NCBI GenBank assembly: GCA_963550915.1
Contig: CAUVEB010000001.1
Location: 1-64,000, forward strand
Direction: 5' to 3'
From: Caviibacter sp963550915
Lineage (GTDB): Bacteria; Fusobacteriota; Fusobacteriia; Fusobacteriales; Leptotrichiaceae
Length of the DNA: 64,000 nt
Below the pieces are notes generated by a model, which worked only from the letters and a program-made list of their open reading frames with translations, searched no databases and was not told where the DNA came from. Below, piece after piece: positions 1-8,358 of this stretch (position 1 is its first letter; each line of letters starts with the position of its first letter). The position numbers were made by a program, and so were the translations under genes.

Positions 1-361
1 TCTTCTTACCATATTTCTTTCTTTCAACCATTCTTGAATCTCTTGTTAAGAATCCTGCTTCTTTTAATACTGCTCTATATTCTCCATCAGTTTCTAATAA
101 TGCTCTTGATACTCCGTGTCTTATAGCACCAGCTTGACCTGAGTTTCCACCACCGAAAACATTAACTATAACTTTGTATTTATCTAAAGTTTCAGTTAAT
201 TCAAGTGGTTGTTCTACTATTTTGGCTAAGATTTCTCTTCCTTCAAAATATTCTCTCATGTCTTTCCCGTTTATAACAACTCCAGTTTCACCAGCAATTA
301 ATCTTACTCTTGCTACTGAAGTTTTTCTTCTTCCTGTTCCTAAATATTGTACTTTACTCAT
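1..361 (-). CDS. rpsI: 30S ribosomal protein S9 (3' end missing)
   Basis: Reading the minus strand from the ATG at 361 gives MSKVQYLGTGRRKTSVARV, the S9 signature start. The frame continues through VNVFGGGNSGQAGAIRHG and LTRDSRMVERKKYGKK and runs off the window at base 1. S9 proteins normally end a few residues later in an Arg/Lys-rich tail with a C-terminal KR, so roughly 8-12 residues are missing. S9 is a small-subunit protein whose tail reaches the P-site tRNA. It follows rplM by 16 bases, the conserved rplM-rpsI operon order, with a GGAGG-type ribosome site in the gap. Confidence 0.97.
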   Translation of the reverse strand, partial: MSKVQYLGTGRRKTSVARVRLIAGETGVVINGKDMREYFEGREILAKIVEQPLELTETLDKYKVIVNVFGGGNSGQAGAIRHGVSRALLETDGEYRAVLKEAGFLTRDSRMVERKKYGKK

Positions 362-377
362 TTATTTTTTCCTCCTA

Positions 378-812
378 CTATTTACCCAACTTTTCTGGTT
401 TTTGTGCGTTGTGTTCGTGTGTGTCTGTTACGTATAATTTAAGTCTATTGATTTGTTGTCTTCCTAATTTGTTTTTAGGTAACATTCTTTCAACAGCTTT
501 TCTTATAACGTCAGTAGGCTTTTTATCTAACATTTCTTGTAAAGTTCTTACTTTTAAACCTCCAGGATATCCGCTGTGTCTATAGTATTTTTTATCAGTT
601 AATTTTTTACCAGTAACAGCAATCTTATGTGCGTTTGTAACTATAACATAGTCTCCACCGTCAACATGTGGTGTGTATGTTGGTTTATCTTTACCCATAA
701 GTTTTACAGCTATTTCAGTAGCTAACTTTCCTAATACTTTACCTTCGGCATCAACTTCATACCATTTTCTTTCAACTTGTTCTTTCTTTTGCATTACAGT
801 GTACTTATTCAC
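378..812 (-). CDS. rplM: 50S ribosomal protein L13
   Basis: The 144-residue product has the usual L13 length. It shows the family motifs RKWYEVDAEGKVLGKLAT near residues 16-33, the GGDYVIVTNAHKI block, YYRHSGYPGG, and the C-terminal KLKLYV..THEHNAQKP. L13 is an early-assembling large-subunit protein. The start at 812 is preceded by an AGGAGG-like site and a promoter 66 bases further upstream, and rpsI follows. An in-frame Met at residue 7 is an alternative start, but the ribosome site spacing fits 812. Regulation may involve the short leader hairpin at 848-864. Confidence 0.97.
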   Translation of the reverse strand: MNKYTVMQKKEQVERKWYEVDAEGKVLGKLATEIAVKLMGKDKPTYTPHVDGGDYVIVTNAHKIAVTGKKLTDKKYYRHSGYPGGLKVRTLQEMLDKKPTDVIRKAVERMLPKNKLGRQQINRLKLYVTDTHEHNAQKPEKLGK

Positions 813-847
813 TTTTTTTCCTCCTAAAATTTAAACGTGAATAACGG

Positions 848-864
848 TCCTTTGTGGGAAAGGA
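848..864 (-). promoter_or_regulatory. Leader hairpin upstream of rplM
   Basis: On the minus strand TCCTTT (864-859) pairs with AAAGGA (853-848) around a five-base loop. It lies between the rplM promoter and the rplM ribosome site. Firmicutes carry an L13 autoregulatory leader at this place. Whether this hairpin has that role is inference, because the stem is short. Confidence 0.35.
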
Positions 865-877
865 TTTTTACTAGTAA

Positions 878-906
878 AGTATATAATATTTTATTACTTA
901 TGTCAA
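878..906 (-). promoter_or_regulatory. Sigma70-type promoter of rplM-rpsI
   Basis: On the minus strand TTGACA (906-901), a 17-base spacer and TATACT (883-878). The -35 matches consensus exactly and the -10 differs in one base. It lies about 66 bases upstream of the rplM start, leaving room for a leader. Confidence 0.85.
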
Positions 907-922
907 TTAAGTATTAAATATA

Positions 923-951
923 TTTTTTTTATTTATAATTTGTGATATAAT
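923..951 (+). promoter_or_regulatory. Promoter of ruvC operon (extended -10)
   Basis: TGATATAAT at 943-951 is a perfect extended -10 (TGn-TATAAT). The -35 position is only a T-run, which fits an extended -10 promoter. It lies 27 bases before the ruvC ATG and is divergent from the rplM promoter. Confidence 0.65.
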
Positions 952-978
952 TTTTATTATATATTTTCAGGAGATTTT

Positions 979-1542
979 ATGAGAATTTTAGGAGTAGACC
1001 CTGGTACAGCTATTGTTGGATATTCTATACTTGATTTAGAAAATGGGGAATATAAGCTGATAGATTATGGTTGTATCTATACAGATAAAGATGATGATAT
1101 GCCTACAAGGCTTATGCAAATTTATGATAGACTAGATACTATTATAAAGCTATATAAACCTGTGCAAATGGCAATAGAAGACTTATATTTTTTCAAAAAC
1201 CAAAAGACAGTAATTAAAGTTGGTCAAGCAAGGGGAGTAATAAATGTAGTTGCTAAAAAAAATGGTCTTGAGATATTTGATTATACACCACTTCAAGTTA
1301 AAATGGGTGTAGCTTCTTATGGCCGTGCAACTAAAAAACAAATACAAGAAATGGTAAAAATGATATTAAAACTTTCTGAAATACCAAAACCAGATGATGC
1401 AGCAGATGCAATAGCTATTGCAATTACTCATTTTAATAGTAATAAAAATTACTTGATACCTAAAGTTAGCATGAAAAAAGAAAATTTAAAAAATTGTTCT
1501 AAAATAAGTGCAGAAGATTTTAAAAAAATGCTTAATAAATAA
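979..1542 (+). CDS. ruvC: Holliday junction resolvase RuvC
   Basis: RuvC is the endonuclease that cuts Holliday junctions with RuvAB during recombinational repair. The 187-residue product starts MRILGVDPGTAIVGYS (RNase H-like fold, Asp7). Glu67 lies in MAIEDLYFFKN, and the paired acids Asp140/Asp143 lie in PDDAADAIAIAITH, so all four catalytic acids are present. It has a slightly longer basic tail than E. coli RuvC. The ATG has a CAGGAG site just upstream. It is followed by trmL after 26 bases; ruvB sits separately at 24.6 kb and no ruvA is seen in the window. Confidence 0.95.
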   Translation: MRILGVDPGTAIVGYSILDLENGEYKLIDYGCIYTDKDDDMPTRLMQIYDRLDTIIKLYKPVQMAIEDLYFFKNQKTVIKVGQARGVINVVAKKNGLEIFDYTPLQVKMGVASYGRATKKQIQEMVKMILKLSEIPKPDDAADAIAIAITHFNSNKNYLIPKVSMKKENLKNCSKISAEDFKKMLNK

Positions 1543-1568
1543 GTTTATGAAAGGGGAAGGCAATTAAT

Positions 1569-2021
1569 ATGAATATTGTACTATATGAGCCTGAAATACC
1601 ATATAACACTGGTAATATAGGAAGAACTTGCGTTTTAACAAATACAACCCTTCATTTAATAAAACCACTAGGATTTGATATAGATGAAAAAACTGTAAAA
1701 AGAGCAGGGCTTGATTACTGGAAAAATGTAAAGTTAGTTATTTGGGAAAGTTACGAAGAATTTCACAATGCAACAAAAGATAAAAAAATATATTATGCAA
1801 CAACAAAGACTAAAAATAAATATACAGATGTAAAATATGATAAAGATGACTATATTATGTTTGGTCCAGAAACAAGAGGTATACCTGAAACAATTTTAAA
1901 TGAAAATAAAGAAAATTGCATAACAATTCCTATGATAAATATAGGTAGATCTCTAAACTTGTCAAATTCAGCAGCTATCATACTATATGAGGCACTAAGA
2001 CAAACAGGATTTGAATATTAA
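1569..2021 (+). CDS. trmL: tRNA (cytidine/uridine-34-2'-O)-methyltransferase TrmL
   Basis: This is a SPOUT-class methyltransferase of 150 residues, the TrmL length. Family motifs seen are NIVLYEPEIPYNTGNIGRTC at the N-terminus, KRAGLDYW around residue 45, FGPETRGIPE near residue 100, and the knot segment IPMINIGRSLNLSNSAAI. Members methylate the 2'-OH of the wobble nucleotide in tRNA-Leu isoacceptors. It sits between ruvC and metG, 17 bases before metG, with an AAAGG-type ribosome site for the next gene in the gap. Confidence 0.93.
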   Translation: MNIVLYEPEIPYNTGNIGRTCVLTNTTLHLIKPLGFDIDEKTVKRAGLDYWKNVKLVIWESYEEFHNATKDKKIYYATTKTKNKYTDVKYDKDDYIMFGPETRGIPETILNENKENCITIPMINIGRSLNLSNSAAIILYEALRQTGFEY

Positions 2022-2038
2022 TTTGAAAGGAAAATAAG

Positions 2039-3913
2039 ATGAAAAATAAATATATAACAACACCTATATACTATCCAAATGCAAAAGCACATATAGGTAC
2101 AGCTTATACTACAATAATTTGTGATGTGTTAGCTAGATATGAAAGACTTTATGGTAATAAGGTAGTATTTACAACAGGTCTTGATGAACATGGGCAAAAA
2201 ATACAGGAATCAGCATTAAAAAATAATGTTACACCTCAACAATGGGTTGATAAAATGAGTGAAGATTTTGAATCTTTATGGAAACTTTTAAAAATATCAA
2301 ACGATGACTATATTAGAACAACTCAAGATAGACATTTAAATACAGTAAAAGAAGTTATAAAAAAAGTGTATGAAAATGGCGATATATATGCTGGAGAATA
2401 TAAAGGGAAATATTGTGTGTCAGAAGAAACTTTTGTAACAGAAAGCCAATTAGTTGACGGTAAATATCTTGGTAAAGAAGTAATAGAAGTATCAGAACCT
2501 ACATACTTTTTTAGATTATCAAAATATGCAGATAAGCTTTTAAAATATTATGATGAACACCCTAATTTTATATTACCAAAACATAGAAAAAATGAAGTTG
2601 TTTCATTCATATCACAAGGACTTCAAGATTTATCTATATCAAGAACAACATTCACTTGGGGTATACCACTTGAATTAGATGATAAACATATAATATATGT
2701 ATGGTTTGATGCATTAAATTCATATCTTACAGGTGCAAATTACAGCAACGAAGAAAAGTTTAATGAAATATGGAATAATGGAGAAGTAATTCATTTTATA
2801 GGTAAAGATATATTAAGATTTCACGCTATAATATGGCCTGCAATGCTTATGTCAGCAGGTATAAAACTTCCAACTAGCGTTGCAGCACATGGTTGGTGGA
2901 CTGTAAATGGTGAAAAGATGAGTAAATCTTTAGGGAATGTTGTAGATCCAATTGAAGAAGTAGAAAAATATGGAGTAGATGCATTTAGATATTATTTAAT
3001 AAGAGAATCAACTTTTGGACTTGATGCAGATTATTCTCAAAAAGCAGTTGTAACAAGAATAAATTCAGACCTAGCAAATGATCTTGGAAATCTTTTAAAT
3101 AGAACTTTAGGTATGCAAAAAAAATATTTTGGAGATACAGTTTTAGAGCCTAGTAAAAATGAAGAAGTAGAAGATGAAGTAAATAGTCTATATAATGAAA
3201 CAGTAGAAAAAGTGTACGAAAAATTACAAGAACTTAACTTTTCAGAAAGCTTAAGAGTAATATGGAAATTAATTTCTAGAATGAATAAATATATAGATGA
3301 AACTGAACCTTGGATATTAGCAAAAAATGAAAATAATGACAGACTTAGAACAGTTATGTATACATTATTTAATATGATTTATAAAATAGGGCATTTAATA
3401 TCACCAGTACTTGTTGACAGTAGTCAAGAAATATTAAAACAAATTGGTATAAATGATAATATTAATAGCAAAAATATATATGAAATAGGAAATTATCCTG
3501 TAAACACAGTTATAGGGCAAGCAAGTCCAATATTTCCTAGAATAGAAGTTAAAAAATCAGAATATGAAGAAGATTTAAAAATTCAAAATCCAATAAATAT
3601 AGATGACTTTTCAAAAGTTAATATAAATGTAGTTGAAATTTTAGATGTTAAAAAAGTTGAAAATTCTGATAAACTTCTTAAATTTATTGTAAATACAGGA
3701 ACAGAAAAAAGACAAATTTTATCAGGTATAGCAAAATATTATGATAATATAAATGAGTTAGTTGGTAAAAAAGTTTTAGCAGTACTTAATTTAAATCCAG
3801 TTAAATTGGTAAATGAATTATCACAAGGCATGCTTTTAACTACTAATGAAAAGAAAAAAGTATCTTTAATATTTATTGATAGTGATGTAAAAGTTGGTGC
3901 AAAGGTAAAATAA
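2039..3913 (+). CDS. metG: Methionyl-tRNA synthetase
   Basis: This class I synthetase has 624 residues. The HIGH motif appears as HIGT in YYPNAKAHIGTAYTT (residues 11-25), and KMSKS lies in GEKMSKSLGN (about residue 300). The connective region reads GKYCVSEETFVTES and lacks the zinc-knuckle cysteine pairs, so this is a zinc-free type. The last ~110 residues (from DDFSKVNINVVEILDVKKVENSD) form the EMAPII/Trbp-like tRNA-binding dimerisation domain. Its TAA overlaps the ATG of the next gene by one base, indicating translational coupling. Confidence 0.97.
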   Translation: MKNKYITTPIYYPNAKAHIGTAYTTIICDVLARYERLYGNKVVFTTGLDEHGQKIQESALKNNVTPQQWVDKMSEDFESLWKLLKISNDDYIRTTQDRHLNTVKEVIKKVYENGDIYAGEYKGKYCVSEETFVTESQLVDGKYLGKEVIEVSEPTYFFRLSKYADKLLKYYDEHPNFILPKHRKNEVVSFISQGLQDLSISRTTFTWGIPLELDDKHIIYVWFDALNSYLTGANYSNEEKFNEIWNNGEVIHFIGKDILRFHAIIWPAMLMSAGIKLPTSVAAHGWWTVNGEKMSKSLGNVVDPIEEVEKYGVDAFRYYLIRESTFGLDADYSQKAVVTRINSDLANDLGNLLNRTLGMQKKYFGDTVLEPSKNEEVEDEVNSLYNETVEKVYEKLQELNFSESLRVIWKLISRMNKYIDETEPWILAKNENNDRLRTVMYTLFNMIYKIGHLISPVLVDSSQEILKQIGINDNINSKNIYEIGNYPVNTVIGQASPIFPRIEVKKSEYEEDLKIQNPINIDDFSKVNINVVEILDVKKVENSDKLLKFIVNTGTEKRQILSGIAKYYDNINELVGKKVLAVLNLNPVKLVNELSQGMLLTTNEKKKVSLIFIDSDVKVGAKVK

Positions 3914-5193
3914 TGAAAAAAACATTAATAAGAATAATAATAACAATATTATTAGCTATAACTCTGATATATATAAAGTATCCTAAAGATCAAGGAACAT
4001 ATTATGATAATTTAGAAAAAGCAATAATATTATATTATTCAGGAAATAAAAATGATAGTTTAAAATATTTCAATTATGCATATAAAAAAAATAGTAAAGA
4101 AGACCTACTATATTTATTTGTAAATCTCTTTTTAGATGAAGAAGATGCAATGAAATTCTATGAAGACAAAAGAGATAAAAGCGTAGGATTTGATTACTTT
4201 TTTGAAGCAATTATTGATTATGATATTGAAACTAAAAGTGAAAAATTAGAAAAAGCAATATCACAACATAATGAATATGCTCTTAATGAACTATATGGAA
4301 TATATTATCAAAACTATAATTTTGAAAAATTATTTACTTTACTAGAAAAAGAAAAGGAAAATAAAGTTCATAAAAATAGCTATGACATCTTCTTTTCAAA
4401 TAATTTAATTGATAAAAAAGATAAATTATTAAAAACTGAAAAGCTATATAACAAATACTTAAATGGAAATATATCTGAAGAAGAAAGACGAACTTTAGGA
4501 AATTTATTAATAAGTTTAAATAATTATTCTGCATTTGTTGATGCATATGACGTTTTAAAAATGTTCTTAAAAGAAAAAGATTTGAACGCCTTATTTGCAA
4601 AATACATTACTTTAGAAAGTGATACAAAAGAGGCAAAAGAAATATTTGATTTTCTTATTAATAAAAACTATAAAAGAGCTATAATAATTGATATTTATGA
4701 AAATAAAAATTTTTATAACATATCTAAAGATAATGAAGTTAACCTATATTTAGCAAATTTAGCTTATGACTATGATATGTGGAAACTTGCAACAAAATTG
4801 TATGATAAACTTGAAAAATATGAACCTGCACACCTATATAGAGCAAGATATTATAAAAATATGGGAGAAACAGAAAAAGCATATGAAGAATACAAAAAAG
4901 CATATTTATTTGATTCTTCTTACGAAAGTGCAGAAAATTTAATTGAGTTGTCGATTATGTTACATAAAGAAAAAGAAGCTCTAGAAATTACAGATAATTT
5001 TATTAGTAAATATAATGAGAAAAGATTACTTTTAGAATATAAAAATGCTAAATTAGAAGACAAGAAGAAATTTGCACTTGCAATGTGGCTTACAAATCCA
5101 TTAGAGGCAAGCAAGCTACTACTTGAAATTACTGATAAAAAAGACAAAAGTAAGATAAGATTTTATACGAATTTTATAAAACAAAAAAATTAA
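3913..5193 (+). CDS. TPR-repeat membrane-anchored protein, function unknown
   Basis: The 426-residue protein starts with MKKTLIRIIITILLAITLIYIK, a single membrane anchor. The rest is helical, with tetratricopeptide-like repeats: one near residues 28-60 (ALENAI-like, YYSGNKNDSLKYFNYAYKK), and a clear pair near the C-terminal third (LATKLYDKLEKYEPAHLYRARYY; MGETEKAYEEYKKAYLFDSS). It is probably an envelope scaffold facing the periplasm. I do not recognise a specific orthologue. It is translationally coupled to metG, although no functional link is evident. Confidence 0.85.
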   Translation: MKKTLIRIIITILLAITLIYIKYPKDQGTYYDNLEKAIILYYSGNKNDSLKYFNYAYKKNSKEDLLYLFVNLFLDEEDAMKFYEDKRDKSVGFDYFFEAIIDYDIETKSEKLEKAISQHNEYALNELYGIYYQNYNFEKLFTLLEKEKENKVHKNSYDIFFSNNLIDKKDKLLKTEKLYNKYLNGNISEEERRTLGNLLISLNNYSAFVDAYDVLKMFLKEKDLNALFAKYITLESDTKEAKEIFDFLINKNYKRAIIIDIYENKNFYNISKDNEVNLYLANLAYDYDMWKLATKLYDKLEKYEPAHLYRARYYKNMGETEKAYEEYKKAYLFDSSYESAENLIELSIMLHKEKEALEITDNFISKYNEKRLLLEYKNAKLEDKKKFALAMWLTNPLEASKLLLEITDKKDKSKIRFYTNFIKQKN

Positions 5194-5208
5194 AGATTGG
5201 TGGTAAAT

Positions 5209-6054
5209 ATGAAAAAAATTTTAACATTTGCTGTATTTTTGATGTTAATTAGCTGTAATCAAATAAATAACGATTGTAAAGATAATAAATGTAGTTTAGA
5301 TAATAATGTTGAAAATACAAAAATGATAAAGCAAGAATTAATGAATGTAAATAAAGATATGATAAAAAAAGACTATAGTATTTATACTGCTATATGGTGC
5401 CCTCATTGTAGAGCACAATACAAGCATTTACAAGAAATATATGATAAATATAAAGAAAATTATCATATTGTAACTGTTGTTGCTGGGACTAATACTAAGC
5501 AAGAAGTTTTAGAATTTATGGCAGAAAATAAATATACTTTCCCTATTGTTTATGATGACGATTTACAATTAGCAAAAGAACTGGAAATTTCATCAATACC
5601 TGTTATATATGAAAATTTAGAAGAACTTGATATTGAAGGAATTAATGTAAGTGATTACTATGATAAATACAAAGATGAAATTGATGAAACTACAAGAAAA
5701 AGATTAGAAACTGTAAAACTAATAGATGAACTTGGTAAAATACATGAGGTTTCTGAAATAGCAAAAGGAGATGCTATTGTAATGTACGGAGCACCTTGGT
5801 GTCCTGATTGTAAAGCAGAAATTACAAGATTAAATAGCATAAAAGGTAAAAGAAAGATAGTATATATAGTAGATCCTAAGAAATTTACATATAATGAATA
5901 TAAAAAGTTTGTATCAGAAAATACTCTTGATATGAAAATATATTACGCAACAACAAGAATGCAAGATATAAAATGGATACCTAGTGTATCAGAAGTAAAA
6001 AATTCTAAATTTATAATGAATTTTAGACCAAATAATGAATATATGGTGAAATAG
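5209..6054 (+). CDS. Lipoprotein with two thioredoxin-fold domains
   Basis: The ATG at 5209 is preferred over the TTG/GTG codons at 5197/5200 because GGTGG lies just upstream and the product then begins with a clean lipoprotein signal peptide (lipobox LISC, Cys16). Two thioredoxin-like domains follow. The first has IWCPHCRAQ (Cys64/Cys67) and a cis-Pro in SIPVIYE. The second has APWCPDCKAE (Cys198/Cys201) and a probable cis-Pro in WIPSVSE. Cys23 and Cys28 between the anchor and domain 1 could form a third pair. It is probably an envelope thiol-disulfide protein. It lies 14 bases ahead of the first array gene, with which it may be co-transcribed. Confidence 0.85.
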   Translation: MKKILTFAVFLMLISCNQINNDCKDNKCSLDNNVENTKMIKQELMNVNKDMIKKDYSIYTAIWCPHCRAQYKHLQEIYDKYKENYHIVTVVAGTNTKQEVLEFMAENKYTFPIVYDDDLQLAKELEISSIPVIYENLEELDIEGINVSDYYDKYKDEIDETTRKRLETVKLIDELGKIHEVSEIAKGDAIVMYGAPWCPDCKAEITRLNSIKGKRKIVYIVDPKKFTYNEYKKFVSENTLDMKIYYATTRMQDIKWIPSVSEVKNSKFIMNFRPNNEYMVK

Positions 6055-6068
6055 GAGCATTATTATTT

Positions 6069-6560
6069 ATGAAAAAAATACTATTAACTATTTTAATTAT
6101 GATATCATCATTTTTATCATTTTCACAAAATAAAAAAGATGTTGGAATAAAAGCAATGTTTCATATCGGATATGATAGATTTTTTGTCATGAAACACATT
6201 AATTTATTATCAGAATTAGAAGCTTATAAAAAGTTTGAATTAAAAAATATAAATACAATAATTAATGTAGGTGGAGGAATAGACTTTTCAACTTATATTT
6301 GGAAAGAATATGATATAAATGTAAGACCATATTTTATGACAGAAGTAGGTGGTATTGTAGCTAAAGATATAAAAATGTTTGCATCTTTAAAGTTGGGTGT
6401 AGGGTTTGTACATTATCCTAAATATCCAAAATATACTAATATATCTACTAAAGCTCGTCTTTCACTTGGAATGACATATAAAGATCATGTAACATTTGAA
6501 ATTGGATATAATAATCCTTCAACTTTTACAGTAGGTATTGGATCAAGATTTGAATTTTAA
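6069..6560 (+). CDS. Array 1 paralogue 1, predicted small outer-membrane beta-barrel
   Basis: The 163-residue product has signal peptide MKKILLTILIMISSFLSFS, then a mature domain of about 144 residues with alternating hydrophobic/polar strands. Family blocks appear as FELKNINTIINVGGGIDFS and RPYFMTEVGG. It ends GIGSRFEF, the only copy in array 1 with Glu in the last tetrapeptide. The terminal Phe is the usual BAM recognition residue for outer-membrane barrels. Family assignment comes from the paralogues; no characterised homologue is recognised. It is followed by a strong terminator. Confidence 0.85.
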   Translation: MKKILLTILIMISSFLSFSQNKKDVGIKAMFHIGYDRFFVMKHINLLSELEAYKKFELKNINTIINVGGGIDFSTYIWKEYDINVRPYFMTEVGGIVAKDIKMFASLKLGVGFVHYPKYPKYTNISTKARLSLGMTYKDHVTFEIGYNNPSTFTVGIGSRFEF

Positions 6561-6567
6561 ATATATT

Positions 6568-6600
6568 TACCAAAGATTTATTAGTCTTTGGTATTTTTTA
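6568..6600 (+). terminator. Rho-independent terminator, repeated type
   Basis: TACCAAAGA (6568-6576) pairs with TCTTTGGTA (6585-6593), followed by TTTTTT. The same stem recurs at 7720 and 9908. Confidence 0.88.
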
Positions 6601-6615
6601 TTTATGAGGTATAAT
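6588..6615 (+). promoter_or_regulatory. Possible promoter of array 1 paralogue 2
   Basis: TATAAT lies at 6610-6615. The -35 position (about 6588-6593, TTTGGT) falls in the 3' arm of the preceding terminator. The -10 is perfect but the -35 is poor, so this is tentative. The ribosome site AGGAGAG follows at about 6620. Confidence 0.45.
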
Positions 6616-6636
6616 ATATTAGGAGAGTGATTATTT

Positions 6637-7134
6637 ATGAAAAAAACATTTATAATTATTATGATTGCTCTTTCTTCAGTTTTATCGTTTTCAGAAAAAC
6701 TAGTACAAAAGAAAAAATTAGATTTAGAATTGAAAACTATGTTAATCGGTGGAGCAGATTTCACTATATTTCCACATGCTATTGTATCATTAGAGTTTGA
6801 AGTTTATAAAAAGTTTGAAGTAAAAAAGATAGATACCATTTTTAATGTAGGTGGAGGTCTAGATTTTTCTAATCGTTTTGATAATGCTTCATACGCAGCT
6901 ATAATTGTACCATATTTTTCAACGGAAATAGGAGGATATATACTTCAAGATATTAGAATGTATACTAATATAAAAATAGGTGTAGGTTCTATTATAAATT
7001 CAGTATATACCGATTTTTTTCCAAAAGCTAGTCTTTCACTTGGTATGACTTATAAAGAAAATTTTACAGCTGAAATAGGAACTCATTTTCCAAGAGCTGT
7101 AACATTAGGCTTTGGATCAAGATTCGGATTTTAG
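6637..7134 (+). CDS. Array 1 paralogue 2, predicted small outer-membrane beta-barrel
   Basis: The 165-residue product has signal peptide MKKTFIIIMIALSSVLSFS. The mature part begins EKLVQKKKLDLELKTML and carries the family blocks FEVKKIDTIFNVGGGLDFS, PYFSTEIGGY, FPKASLSLGMTYKENFT and the C-terminus GFGSRFGF. The pattern of short amphipathic strands and terminal Phe suggests an eight-strand-size barrel; this is inference. It has its own -10 box after the terminator at 6568, and shares a 26-base spacer with paralogue 3. Confidence 0.87.
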   Translation: MKKTFIIIMIALSSVLSFSEKLVQKKKLDLELKTMLIGGADFTIFPHAIVSLEFEVYKKFEVKKIDTIFNVGGGLDFSNRFDNASYAAIIVPYFSTEIGGYILQDIRMYTNIKIGVGSIINSVYTDFFPKASLSLGMTYKENFTAEIGTHFPRAVTLGFGSRFGF

Positions 7135-7160
7135 GTAATATATTGGGAGAGTGATTATTT

Positions 7161-7712
7161 ATGAAAAAACTATATGTAATTATTATGATTATTATTTCAT
7201 CAGTTTTCTCATTTTCAGCATCAGCTAAAAAGTCTACAAATAAAACAAAAACTACAAAAAAAGTAGAAGTTGTAAAACCTGTTCAAAAGAAAAAACTAGA
7301 TGTTGAGCTAAAAGCAATGTTGAGTGGTGGATATGACCATGTTGCAGATCAAAAATTTGTTATATCAGCAGAAGTAGGAGCCTATAAAAAGTTTGAAGTA
7401 AAGAAGATAAATACAATATTTAATGTAGGTGGAGGTCTAGATTTTACTAACTATTTTGATTCTTCAGAATACGAAGCTATAATAAGACCATATTTTTCAA
7501 CAGAAATAGCAGGATATGTAAGTCCTGATGTAAGAATGTTTACAGATATAAAATTAGGTATAGGTATTTCTGCTAATAAGTACACCGTTATGGCTTATCC
7601 AAAAACGGGAATTACACTTGGTATGACTTATAAAGAAAGTTTTACAGTTGAACTTGCATACAACCTTCCTGTAACAATTTCATTAGGATTTGGAGCAAGA
7701 TTTGGATTTTAG
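7161..7712 (+). CDS. Array 1 paralogue 3, predicted barrel with Lys/Thr-rich N-terminal insert
   Basis: At 183 residues this is the longest copy. After the signal peptide (ending SFSASA) it has an extra segment of about 20 residues rich in Lys and Thr (KKSTNKTKTTKKVEVVKPVQ) before the common KKKLDVELKAML. The remainder keeps every family block (FNVGGGLDFTNYF, RPYFSTEIAGY, GMTYKESFTVE) and ends GFGARFGF. The insert would be periplasmic if the barrel model holds. A terminator follows at 7720. Confidence 0.87.
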   Translation: MKKLYVIIMIIISSVFSFSASAKKSTNKTKTTKKVEVVKPVQKKKLDVELKAMLSGGYDHVADQKFVISAEVGAYKKFEVKKINTIFNVGGGLDFTNYFDSSEYEAIIRPYFSTEIAGYVSPDVRMFTDIKLGIGISANKYTVMAYPKTGITLGMTYKESFTVELAYNLPVTISLGFGARFGF

Positions 7713-7719
7713 ATAAATT

Positions 7720-7752
7720 TACCAAAGAATTTAATTTCTTTGGTATTTTTTA
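7720..7752 (+). terminator. Rho-independent terminator, repeated type
   Basis: ACCAAAGAA (7721-7729) pairs with TTCTTTGGT (7736-7744), followed by a T-rich tract. It is nearly the same stem as at 6568 and 9908. Confidence 0.88.
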
Positions 7753-7760
7753 TTAAACTT

Positions 7761-7789
7761 TAGACAAAATAATTAATATATGGTAAAAT
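7761..7789 (+). promoter_or_regulatory. Promoter of the four-gene unit of array 1
   Basis: TAGACA (7761-7766), a 17-base spacer and TAAAAT (7784-7789), with TGG directly before the -10 (extended -10). The same TATATGGTAAAAT box precedes the aminotransferase gene at 32610. Confidence 0.7.
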
Positions 7790-7835
7790 AATAAAAATTT
7801 ATACAAAAAATATTACAATAGAGGTGTTATTATTT

Positions 7836-8333
7836 ATGAAAAAAATATTAGTAATTTTTATAATTACAATCTCATCAATTTTTTCATTTTCAGCCAAACC
7901 AATGGAAAAGAAGAAATTAGGTGGTGAAGTAAAATTAATGCTACATGGAGGATATGATCTTTTTAAAGACCCTAATTTTCTTTTATCAGCAGAAATTGGA
8001 GCATATAAAAAGTTTGAAGTAAAAAAGATAAATACAATATTTAATGTGGGTGGAGGAATAGATTTTTCTAACTATTTTAATGATATAGAATACGTAGCTA
8101 TAATAAGACCATATTTTTCAACAGAAATAGGTGGATATTTAAGTAAAGATATAAGAATGTTTACGGATATAAAATTAGGTGTTGGAGCTTTTATTCGTGA
8201 ATCATTTGTTGAAGCTTTTCCAAAAGCTAGTGTTTCACTTGGTATGACATATAAAGAACACTTTACAGTTGAAATGTCATATAACACATTTTCAACAATA
8301 TCATTAGGATTTGGATCAAGATTTGGATTTTAG
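7836..8333 (+). CDS. Array 1 paralogue 4, predicted small outer-membrane beta-barrel
   Basis: The start is the ATG at 7836, not the GTG at 7824, because the family always begins MKK and GAGGTG then acts as ribosome site. The 165-residue product has a signal peptide ending SFSA and mature start KPMEKKKLGGEVKLML, shared with paralogue 5. It carries FNVGGGIDFSNYF, RPYFSTEIGGYLSKDIRMFTD and GMTYKEHFTVE, and ends GFGSRFGF. Its first 110 bases are close to those of paralogue 5, so the two are recent duplicates at the 5' end. Confidence 0.87.
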   Translation: MKKILVIFIITISSIFSFSAKPMEKKKLGGEVKLMLHGGYDLFKDPNFLLSAEIGAYKKFEVKKINTIFNVGGGIDFSNYFNDIEYVAIIRPYFSTEIGGYLSKDIRMFTDIKLGVGAFIRESFVEAFPKASVSLGMTYKEHFTVEMSYNTFSTISLGFGSRFGF

Positions 8334-8358
8334 ATAATAAATTAGGAGCGTGATTATT

